From NCBI GenBank assembly GCA_041309145.1, contig JBFZAG010000012.1, positions 1 through 6,062 on the forward strand: 6,062 nt of DNA, read 5' to 3'. The DNA comes from JAPLLS01 sp041309145 (GTDB lineage Bacteria > Omnitrophota > Gorgyraeia > Gygaellales > Profunditerraquicolaceae). Of the stretch, positions 1-5,767 are shown piece by piece. Position numbers and translations under genes: made by a program. The stretch's first letter is position 1. Each line of letters opens with the position of its first letter. The notes beneath the pieces are model-generated. The model was given only the letters and a program-made list of their open reading frames with translations. It did no database searches and had not been told where the DNA came from.

Positions 1-13
1 GTTTGGTATCCAT
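1..13 (-). CDS. Start of an unidentified gene, cut by the left edge
   Basis: An ATG at 13-11 on the minus strand opens a frame reading Met-Asp-Thr-Lys before the window ends. A good Shine-Dalgarno match, AGAGGA at 24-19, lies 5 nt upstream of it. The start follows rpsA on the same strand, about 90 nt beyond the rpsA stop codon and 23 nt past the 37-101 inverted repeat. That repeat would therefore lie in its 5' leader if the two genes are co-transcribed. Four codons are too few to suggest a function. The call rests only on the ribosome binding site and the strand context. Confidence 0.45.
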
Positions 14-36
14 TGTCTTCCTCTTGAAGTTAAATC

Positions 37-101
37 AGGGGACGGTTCCTATTTATTTCTGAAGACGTTTCCCGATTGAAAATAAATAGGAACCGTCCCC
101 T
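37..101. repeat. Perfect 22-bp inverted repeat with 21-nt loop downstream of rpsA
   Basis: Positions 37-58 and 80-101 are exact reverse complements of each other over 22 bp. Each arm has a GC-rich outer part (AGGGGACGGTTCC) and an AT-rich inner part (TATTTATTT). The loop is 59-79. The outer end lies 5 nt from the rpsA stop codon. No T-run follows it on the minus strand, so it is not a standard Rho-independent terminator, though it would fold strongly in RNA and could protect the rpsA 3' end. The arm resembles, from memory, a dispersed repeat found in several uncultured bacterial genomes, possibly a REP/MITE-like unit. That resemblance could not be checked here. Confidence 0.9.
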
Positions 102-106
102 ATTTT

Positions 107-1657
107 TTAGATCTTAGAGGACAGGCCGATCTTGCCCTGTTCCACGTCGACCTTGATGACTTTAACGTTGATCTTGTCGCCGGGCTTAAGCTGTTTGAGC
201 TTGTCCCCGTCTATCTCGTTGGTGAATACCAGCCCCTCGAGGTCTTCTTCGATCTTGACGAACACTCCGAAGTCGGTGATGCTGACCACCTCGGCTTCCA
301 GCTGGGTATCCAGCTTGTATTTCTCGGCGATCTTGGTCCAGGGATTTTCCTGAAGCTGCTTCAAGCCCAGGGCGATCCTCTGGTTCTGGGAGTCCACCGA
401 AAGGATCTGCACTTCGATCTTCTGGCCTTTCTTCAAGAGGTCCTGAGGATTGGTGATCCTTTTGGTCCAGGAAAGATCGGAAATATGGATCATTCCTTCC
501 AGAGTGGAATCCAGCTCGACGAACACTCCGTATTTGGTAAAACTCTTTACCTTGCCCTGCACCAGGGTCCCGGCGGGAAACTTCGACTCGGAATCGATCC
601 AGGGATTCTGCTCCAGCTGCTTGATGCTTAAAGCGATCCTCCGGGAATCTTTGTCCACAGTCAGGATCTGGGCTTCCACCATGTCGCCTACGGCAAAAAC
701 TTCGTTGGGATTGTTGATCTTCTTGGTCCAGGAGATCTCAGAAACGTGGATCAGGCCTTCGATGCCCTTTTCCAGCTCCACGAAAACCCCGTAAGGAAGG
801 ATGCTGACCACTTTGCCTTTTATTTTGGTGCCCACGGTGAATTTGCTGACGATATCCTGCCAGGGATCAGGCAGTCTCTGTTTAAGACCTAAAGAGATCT
901 TGCCGTTTTCCCGGTCCATGTTCAAAAGCATGACTTCGATCCTGTCGCCGACAGCCACGATCTCCGAAGGATGCGAGATCTTCGACCAGGACATATCGGT
1001 GATGTGCAAGAGCCCGTCCGCGCCGCCCATGTCGATGAACGCGCCGAAATCGGTGATGGCTTTGACCAGCCCGGGATAAACCTGGCCGATCTTAAGCTCC
1101 TGCCAGAGCTTTTCGCGGGATTCCTCTTTTTCTTTATGCAGGGCTTCGCGCCGGGAAAGGATGATCCCGTAACGGAGTTTGTTGATCTTGATGATCTTGA
1201 ACTTGAAGATCTTGCCGATAATATCCCTTTCCAGAACGTTCTTGAAAGCGGAGAGCGACGCGGGCAAGAATCCCTCGATGCCTAAGACTTCGACCAGGAA
1301 CCCGCCTTTTACTTTCTTGACCGGACGGCCTTCGATAAGGGTACCGTCCTCGGAAGCCCGGACAATAGTGTCCCAGCCCTGCATGCATCTGGCTTTTTCC
1401 CGGGATAAGGTCATCAGCCCCATGTCATCCTCGATCGAGTCCACGAAAAAATCCAGCTCTTTGCCGACGACTACCTCGTCTTTCTTGAACTCGCTGATCG
1501 CCACGACGCCTTCGGACTTAAAGCCCACGTCCACCAGCACTTCTTTGGTCTTTAAAGCCACGATCTTGCCTTTGACGATCCGGCCTTCCTGGATCATCTT
1601 GATACTGTCGTTGTAAAGCATTTCCATCTCTGATTTTTCCTGCGGCTGTGTTTCCAT
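107..1657 (-). CDS. rpsA: Ribosomal protein S1 (six S1 domains)
   Basis: The 516-residue protein is built of six S1/OB-fold RNA-binding repeats at about residues 25-88, 104-171, 191-260, 276-346, 362-434 and 449-515. Repeats 3 to 5 are the most canonical, with the pattern TDFGAF/LPYGVF/TKYGVF, then GLLHITDMSW-like strands, and linkers containing DPW or NPW. Repeats 1 and 2 are divergent, as expected of the part of S1 that docks on the 30S subunit through S2. Length and domain number match typical Gram-negative S1 (about 550 residues); shorter four-domain versions are common in Firmicutes. S1 binds mRNA on the small subunit and helps initiation. The start is fixed by a strong GGAGGAGG site. 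The gene follows ispH by 32 nt and probably belongs to the same transcript, although S1 is needed in large amounts and may have its own promoter inside ispH. Confidence 0.96.
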   Translation of the reverse strand: METQPQEKSEMEMLYNDSIKMIQEGRIVKGKIVALKTKEVLVDVGFKSEGVVAISEFKKDEVVVGKELDFFVDSIEDDMGLMTLSREKARCMQGWDTIVRASEDGTLIEGRPVKKVKGGFLVEVLGIEGFLPASLSAFKNVLERDIIGKIFKFKIIKINKLRYGIILSRREALHKEKEESREKLWQELKIGQVYPGLVKAITDFGAFIDMGGADGLLHITDMSWSKISHPSEIVAVGDRIEVMLLNMDRENGKISLGLKQRLPDPWQDIVSKFTVGTKIKGKVVSILPYGVFVELEKGIEGLIHVSEISWTKKINNPNEVFAVGDMVEAQILTVDKDSRRIALSIKQLEQNPWIDSESKFPAGTLVQGKVKSFTKYGVFVELDSTLEGMIHISDLSWTKRITNPQDLLKKGQKIEVQILSVDSQNQRIALGLKQLQENPWTKIAEKYKLDTQLEAEVVSITDFGVFVKIEEDLEGLVFTNEIDGDKLKQLKPGDKINVKVIKVDVEQGKIGLSSKI

Positions 1658-1666
1658 TTTTATTTG

Positions 1667-1674
1667 CCTCCTCC
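1667..1674 (-). promoter_or_regulatory. Strong Shine-Dalgarno site of rpsA
   Basis: GGAGGAGG on the minus strand lies 9 nt upstream of the ATG at 1657-1655. It is the best ribosome binding site in the window. It selects this ATG over the in-frame Met codons 11 and 13, and it suits a protein made in large amounts. Confidence 0.85.
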
Positions 1675-1689
1675 GGCTTTTTTTAGGGT

Positions 1690-2538
1690 TTATTGCTCTT
1701 TAATTTTTTTGATTATCCGATCGACCAGCCATCTGGGCGCGGAAGCGCCGCTGATTATCCCGATCAGAGCCGAGCCTTTAAGATGTTTTAAAAGCGCGGC
1801 GTTGTCTTTCTCGGCGAGAAATGTCTTTTTATTAACCCTCCGGCCGAGCGCGAGAAGCCTTTTAGTGTTAGCGCTTGTCCGTGATCCGATCACGACAAGT
1901 CTATCCACGGCTCTCGCCAGTTCTTTCACCTCCTCCTGCCTGCGTGAAGTATCCAGGCATATGGTATTGAATATATGCACCTCTTGAATATTGTGATTTT
2001 TCTTCAAGATCGATCCCACTATCGAAAAGAATTTCTCCTTGGATTGGGTGGTCTGAGAGATGATGCCGACTTTCTTATTAGAAAATTGATTTTCCAGTAT
2101 ATCTTTCTGGGTTTCTATGATGAGTGCTCCGGGAGCCAGGTCAATAAGCGCTTTGACTTCCGGGTGATGGCTATCGCCTATAATAATGACGGTGAATTTA
2201 TCGGTATAGAGTTTCTTGCAGATCTTGTGCACGTGGGAAACGTAGGGGCAGGTCACGTCTATGAGCTTGAGGTTTTTTTTGCGGGCCGCCTCGATGATAT
2301 AGCGGGGGCTGCCGTGCGAAGGAAGGACGACGCAGGAATGATCTTCCACTTCATCCAGCGATTTTACGTTGATCAGGCCTTTGGAGCGCAGCCGGTTGAT
2401 CTCTTCATGGTTATGGATTATCGAGCCCAGGGAATAGACCTTGCCTTTTTCTTTGTTGAGAATGCTCTCGGCGATATTGATCGCCCGGCTGACCCCGGAA
2501 CAGAAGCCCAGGCTTTTGGCTAGTTTGATTCGCAGCAT
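1690..2538 (-). CDS. ispH: 4-hydroxy-3-methylbut-2-enyl diphosphate reductase
   Basis: IspH (LytB) is the [4Fe-4S] enzyme that reduces HMBPP to IPP and DMAPP in the last step of the MEP isoprenoid pathway. The three cluster cysteines are present: C13 in GFCSGV, C97 in DVTCPYV and C194 in NTICLDT. Substrate-binding residues are also in place: H42 (IIHNHE), H75 (PSHGS), H125 and E127 (HHPEV), the QTT motif at 162-164, S222 and N224 in SRTSANT, and S266 in SGASAP. The length of 282 residues is normal for a stand-alone IspH, so this is not the IspH-S1 fusion known from Clostridia, although rpsA follows directly. The ATG lies inside the end of plsC (19-nt overlap) with only a weak Shine-Dalgarno sequence, which suggests translational coupling. 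Its presence implies that the host uses the MEP pathway. Confidence 0.97.
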   Translation of the reverse strand: MLRIKLAKSLGFCSGVSRAINIAESILNKEKGKVYSLGSIIHNHEEINRLRSKGLINVKSLDEVEDHSCVVLPSHGSPRYIIEAARKKNLKLIDVTCPYVSHVHKICKKLYTDKFTVIIIGDSHHPEVKALIDLAPGALIIETQKDILENQFSNKKVGIISQTTQSKEKFFSIVGSILKKNHNIQEVHIFNTICLDTSRRQEEVKELARAVDRLVVIGSRTSANTKRLLALGRRVNKKTFLAEKDNAALLKHLKGSALIGIISGASAPRWLVDRIIKKIKEQ

Positions 2539-3116
2539 GAAAGTTGCTTTATGGCTTGCATTACCGTAACGGCAACATCTGAATAAGCCACCCTCCTTTC
2601 CAATGGGATTTGTTTTCCGAACTCTACGGAAATTTTAAGGGGACGGACCAGCCAGGCGCCTTTAGGCATGGCATGTCTTGTCCCTTTGACAAAAGCCGGG
2701 ATTACCGGCACATTAAGTTTATCCACTAAAAAACCCACTCCTTCTTGTCCCTTACCGAGCTTTCCGTCAGCGCTTCTGGTGCCTTCGGGAAATATCAAAA
2801 GCCCTCCGCCCTGATTGACCCTTTTCATAGCTTCTCTGATAGCGGCCAGGTCAGCTCCTTTGCGCCTTAATGGAAAACAATTTACCAGGCGCAAGATCCA
2901 GCCCCAAAAAGGCGGGTTAAAAAGCTCCTCTTTGGCCATAAAATTCAGGTTGCCCGGGCAGGCCAGCCCCAGAGCTATTGGGTCTAAATTGCTTACATGG
3001 TTAGATACTAAAATAAAACCCCTGTTCCTGGGCACGTTTTCCCGGCCTTTGACCGAAAGCCGCATATAGAATATGAACCACGGCCAGAGGAACATCTTGC
3101 CGATTTTATACCACAT
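2520..3116 (-). CDS. plsC: 1-acyl-sn-glycerol-3-phosphate acyltransferase (PlsC family)
   Basis: This 198-residue protein has the four ordered motifs of the glycerolipid acyltransferase family. They are NHVSNLD at 39-45 (catalytic HX4D, H40 and D45), FPLRRKG at 81-87, FPEGTRS at 109-115 (phosphate binding) and VPVIPA at 136-141. The enzyme acylates lysophosphatidic acid to phosphatidic acid at the inner face of the membrane. A hydrophobic aromatic stretch at residues 7-19 probably inserts into the membrane; there is no cleavable signal peptide. The length is on the short side, as in many bacterial PlsC proteins of the cmk-plsC-ispH-rpsA type of cluster. It starts inside the end of the mutase gene (11-nt overlap) and overlaps ispH by 19 nt. 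Acyl-donor and acceptor specificity cannot be read from sequence; another lysophospholipid acyltransferase remains possible. Confidence 0.93.
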   Translation of the reverse strand: MWYKIGKMFLWPWFIFYMRLSVKGRENVPRNRGFILVSNHVSNLDPIALGLACPGNLNFMAKEELFNPPFWGWILRLVNCFPLRRKGADLAAIREAMKRVNQGGGLLIFPEGTRSADGKLGKGQEGVGFLVDKLNVPVIPAFVKGTRHAMPKGAWLVRPLKISVEFGKQIPLERRVAYSDVAVTVMQAIKQLSCCESN

Positions 3117-4509
3117 TCTTCAAGATCAGCTTTTTGCCGAAATCCAGCATCTTAAAACTGATTGCCTCGTTTTTGGATTCGGAGTAGATCCGGATGATCG
3201 GCTCGGTGCCGGAGGCCCGCAGCATCAGCCAGCTGGTGTCCTCGAGAAAGAACTTCAATCCGTCGCTGTCGTCGACTTTTACCACTTTCTTGCCCAGGAC
3301 GGCTTTCGTATTTTTTAAAGGAGAGATATCCACCCCACCCATGCTTTTAAGCTTTAATTCGCTGCGCACGTAATAATACCTTCCGAACTCCTTCTCCATG
3401 TCTTTGAGGATCTCCAGCATCGATTTCCTGCGGTAAACCATCATCTCCAGCAGCAATAACCCGGCCAGGCTGCCGTCTCTTTCGGGAATATAATTTTTCA
3501 AGCCGATGCCGCCGGCTTCCTCGCCTCCGACCAGGATGTCTTTTTTGATCATCAGCTCGGAAATATATTTGAAGCCCACCGGAGTTTCGTATAATTTCAG
3601 GCCAAGTTTCTTGCAGATATTGTCCACCAGGTTAGAGCCGACCAGGGTCTTGACGACGCCGCCGGACATTTTGCGGTCCTGGATAAGATGCAGGATCAGC
3701 AGTCCGAGGACTTTCTGGGGATTGATGAACTCTTTTTTTCCGGCGAAAGCCGCGATCCGGTCCGCGTCTCCGTCCAGGACCAGGCCGAGGTCGAATTTAC
3801 CGGTTTTCATCCGGTTTAAAGTTACTTCGAGATTTTCCAGGACCGGCTCCGGCTTTATGTTTTCAAAAGAAGGATTGATATCCGCGCGCAAAAACTCGGT
3901 TTTTATCTTAGTTCCCTTAAGTACCTCTCCGATGAAACTGTTTCCGCTGCCGTGCATGGAATCAACCAGCACTCTGAAAGACGCGTTCTTTAATTTTTTC
4001 AGGTCAATATATCTGCGTAAAAAATCCACGTAATCTGCGGTCAGGTCGACCTGGCTTATTTTCCCGGACGAACCGGATTTGGCTTGCCCAGGCTCGGCGA
4101 TCAATTTCTCGACTTCCCGGGTGACTTCCACTCCCGCGGCTCCGCCTTCCGCGGTCTTGATCTTGATCCCGTTGTAGCTGGCCGGATTATGGCTGGCGGT
4201 GATCATCAGCCCCGAAGTAAGCTTTCTTTTCTGAACGGCAAAACTTAAAGTAGGCGTCGGCACGCAGCGGTCGGAAAGGACCACGTCAATTCCGTTTGCC
4301 GCCAAAACCTCGCTGGCGATCCGGGCGTATTTATCGGACATGAATCTGGTGTCAAAACCCACGGCCATCCTGGTTTTTTGGTTCCGGGCAATGTAGTAGT
4401 CGGCGACCGCCTGGGCCACGAGACGGACGTTCTCAAAAGTAAAGTTGTCGCTGATCACCCCGCGCCAGCCGTCAGTGCCGAATTTTATATCTGGTTTTTC
4501 ATTACACAT
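3106..4509 (-). CDS. Alpha-D-phosphohexomutase (phosphoglucomutase/phosphomannomutase family)
   Basis: This 467-residue enzyme has all four active-site loops of the family: TASHNP at 104-109 with phosphoserine S106, DGDADR at 246-251 for Mg2+, GGEEAGG at 328-334 for sugar recognition, and RASGTEP at 431-437 for substrate phosphate. The N-terminal KFGTDGWRG and the VGFKYI at 311-316 are typical of the branch usually annotated as phosphoglucomutase/phosphomannomutase. The sugar loop is not the GGEQSGH of GlmM nor the GGEMSGH of AlgC-type enzymes, so glucose 1-/6-phosphate is my best guess for substrate; mannose phosphate is the alternative. The start overlaps the end of rpe by 25 nt and has a good AGGAGA site (4520-4515), 5 nt upstream. 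The gene links sugar phosphates to polysaccharide or envelope precursor synthesis. Confidence 0.93.
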   Translation of the reverse strand: MCNEKPDIKFGTDGWRGVISDNFTFENVRLVAQAVADYYIARNQKTRMAVGFDTRFMSDKYARIASEVLAANGIDVVLSDRCVPTPTLSFAVQKRKLTSGLMITASHNPASYNGIKIKTAEGGAAGVEVTREVEKLIAEPGQAKSGSSGKISQVDLTADYVDFLRRYIDLKKLKNASFRVLVDSMHGSGNSFIGEVLKGTKIKTEFLRADINPSFENIKPEPVLENLEVTLNRMKTGKFDLGLVLDGDADRIAAFAGKKEFINPQKVLGLLILHLIQDRKMSGGVVKTLVGSNLVDNICKKLGLKLYETPVGFKYISELMIKKDILVGGEEAGGIGLKNYIPERDGSLAGLLLLEMMVYRRKSMLEILKDMEKEFGRYYYVRSELKLKSMGGVDISPLKNTKAVLGKKVVKVDDSDGLKFFLEDTSWLMLRASGTEPIIRIYSESKNEAISFKMLDFGKKLILKNVV

Positions 4510-5141
4510 CGCAATCTCCTGATCGTCTCTTTGTAATTTTTGGATTTAAAAATATACGATCCCGCGGCCAGGATATTAGCCCCGGCCTCAACCGCAAGTT
4601 TTCCTGTATTCTCGTTTATTCCGCCGTCAACAGCGATATCACCGCTGAACTGCGAGCGCAGTTTTTTGATCTTGGGAATAACACTGCCGATGAATTCCTG
4701 TCCTCCGAATCCGGGATTGACCGACATGACCAGAACAAAATCGACTAGATCAAGTATCGGCTTGATTTTAGCAAAAGGAGTCGCCGGATTAAGCGAAATC
4801 CCCAAAGCCACTTTTTTTGACTTAAGTTTCTTGCGCAAAGCCTGAAGCGTTTTTTTGCCGCAAACCTCGATATGCACAGTGATCATATCAGCTCCGGAAA
4901 CGACGAAGCTATCGACAAATTTTTCCGGATGTTCGATCATCAAATGCACATCCAGCGGCAATTTAGTGGCCTTGCGGATATCTTTGACCACCGCAGGGCC
5001 GATAGTGATATTCGGCACGAAATGTCCGTCCATCACGTCAACGTGCAAAAGATCAGCTCCCGCCGCTTCGACCGCTTTTACCTCTTCGCCGAGCCGGCTG
5101 AAATCACAGGACAGGATAGATGGAGCGATTTTTATCTTCAT
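4485..5141 (-). CDS. rpe: Ribulose-phosphate 3-epimerase
   Basis: Rpe interconverts D-ribulose 5-phosphate and D-xylulose 5-phosphate in the pentose phosphate pathway. The 218-residue TIM-barrel protein is full length for the family. It shows APSILSCDF at 6-14, HVDVMDGHFVPN at 33-44, LDVHLMI at 63-69, MSVNPGFGGQ at 139-148, and VDGGIN at 171-176. The metal ligands H33, D35, H66 and D172 are all present, and D35 and D172 are the acid-base pair. The ATG lies 59 nt after nadD, behind a long hairpin and a palindrome. The nearest Shine-Dalgarno-like sequence, GAGG, is only 2 nt from the ATG, so initiation may be weak or controlled. The 3' end overlaps the mutase start by 25 nt. Confidence 0.97.
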   Translation of the reverse strand: MKIKIAPSILSCDFSRLGEEVKAVEAAGADLLHVDVMDGHFVPNITIGPAVVKDIRKATKLPLDVHLMIEHPEKFVDSFVVSGADMITVHIEVCGKKTLQALRKKLKSKKVALGISLNPATPFAKIKPILDLVDFVLVMSVNPGFGGQEFIGSVIPKIKKLRSQFSGDIAVDGGINENTGKLAVEAGANILAAGSYIFKSKNYKETIRRLRCVMKNQI

Positions 5142-5146
5142 AACCT

Positions 5147-5158
5147 CAGGTATACCTG
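5147..5158. repeat. 12-bp perfect palindrome just upstream of rpe
   Basis: CAGGTATACCTG equals its own reverse complement. It ends 5 nt before the rpe ATG and shares one base with the GAGG ribosome-binding candidate. It could be a small operator or a 4-bp RNA stem with a TATA loop, or it could be chance. Only one base separates it from the large hairpin at 5160-5201. Confidence 0.7.
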
Positions 5159-5159
5159 G

Positions 5160-5201
5160 GCAACCTACGCGGTTGCCACGGTTGGCAACCGCGTAGGTTG
5201 C
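5160..5201. repeat. 19-bp perfect hairpin with 4-nt loop between nadD and rpe
   Basis: Positions 5160-5178 and 5183-5201 are exact reverse complements, with the loop at 5179-5182 (CGGT on the plus strand). The first base on the minus strand is the last base of the nadD TAG stop codon. Each arm is itself a smaller inverted repeat: GCAACC and GGTTGC separated by 5 nt. The element can therefore fold as one long stem or as two short ones. No T-run follows on the minus strand, so it is not a normal intrinsic terminator. It fills most of the only sizeable gap inside the cluster and may be an inserted repeat unit, an RNA processing or stability element, or an attenuator. Confidence 0.9.
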
Positions 5202-5767
5202 TAACGGTAAAGTTTGTTTTTGTTGATATAATCAAAGACCGCTTCCGGGACAAGGTAACGGAATGATCTTGATCCCTTAATGCACCGCCTGATCTCGAAG
5301 GCTGAAACATCTACCGCCCGGATCCCTACCCTTTGCACGTAAGACGGTATCTTCTCCAGAGGGTAGCCCGGCCGGGTAGCCACGACAAATTTCATCAGCC
5401 CGAGCAACGCCTTGAAATCCTTCCATTCGTCCAGATATTTCAAAAGGTCCGAGCCGGCGATAAAATAAAGCTCATCCCCGGGAAATCTTTTATTAAAAGC
5501 CTTGACCGTATCCACGGTGTAAGACAGACCTTTTCTTCTGATCTCGATGTCCGAAGCTTTGAAAAATTTGTTTCCCTTGATCGCGGCCTTGACCATGCGC
5601 AGCCTGTCCTGAGCCCCGGCTACGTCCGAGTTTTGCTTATGCGGCGGGATAAAAGTCGGAACGAAGATGACCTTATCCAGAAAAAGCTTTTCCCTGACTT
5701 CCTCGGCCAGGATCAGATGGCCGATATGTACGGGGTTAAAGGTGCCGCCGAGGATACCGATTTTCAA
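5201..5767 (-). CDS. nadD: Nicotinate-nucleotide adenylyltransferase
   Basis: NadD joins nicotinate mononucleotide and ATP to give deamido-NAD in NAD synthesis. The 188-residue protein has the nucleotidyltransferase motif GGTFNPVHIGH at 7-17 (H14 and H17), PPHK at 41-44, RRKGLSYTVDT at 77-87 and AGSDLL at 104-109. At 154-160 it has VSAFEIR, where most relatives have a sequence close to ISSTxxR; S155 and R160 are kept, but the second Ser and the Thr are replaced by Ala and Phe. The start codon is TTG (5767-5765), overlapping the proA TGA by 4 nt. It is supported by the conserved N-terminus MKIGILGGTF and by an AGGTGA site. A proA-nadD neighbourhood is familiar in bacteria. The gene ends at the 5160-5201 hairpin. 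Confidence 0.95.
   Translation of the reverse strand: MKIGILGGTFNPVHIGHLILAEEVREKLFLDKVIFVPTFIPPHKQNSDVAGAQDRLRMVKAAIKGNKFFKASDIEIRRKGLSYTVDTVKAFNKRFPGDELYFIAGSDLLKYLDEWKDFKALLGLMKFVVATRPGYPLEKIPSYVQRVGIRAVDVSAFEIRRCIKGSRSFRYLVPEAVFDYINKNKLYR

Noticed and set aside
37..101. Intrinsic transcription terminator for rpsA
   Set aside because: The stem is strong, but the minus strand continues with TGATTTAACTTC and not a T-run, and the 21-nt loop is long. It is recorded as an inverted repeat instead.
132..353. Plus-strand open frames opposite rpsA, also at 450-794, 801-1079, 971-1285 and 1179-1616
   Set aside because: They lie antisense to a clearly conserved gene, show no recognisable motifs, and are rich in Ser/Thr/Leu as expected from the reverse of this codon use.
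1658..1689. Terminator or promoter between ispH and rpsA
   Set aside because: The 32-nt gap has only a 3-bp GCC/GGC pairing around the ribosome binding site. Its A-run on the minus strand precedes that site and is not a T-run after a stem.
1975..2523. 182-codon plus-strand frame opposite ispH
   Set aside because: It is fully antisense to an ispH gene with all catalytic residues intact, and its translation has no family features.
3506..4033. 175-codon plus-strand frame opposite the phosphohexomutase
   Set aside because: It is a shadow of the conserved mutase frame; composition is low-information and no domain is recognisable.
5160..5201. CRISPR repeat or tRNA-like element
   Set aside because: There is one inverted repeat with no spaced direct copies, and it lacks tRNA arm sequences and a TTC loop.
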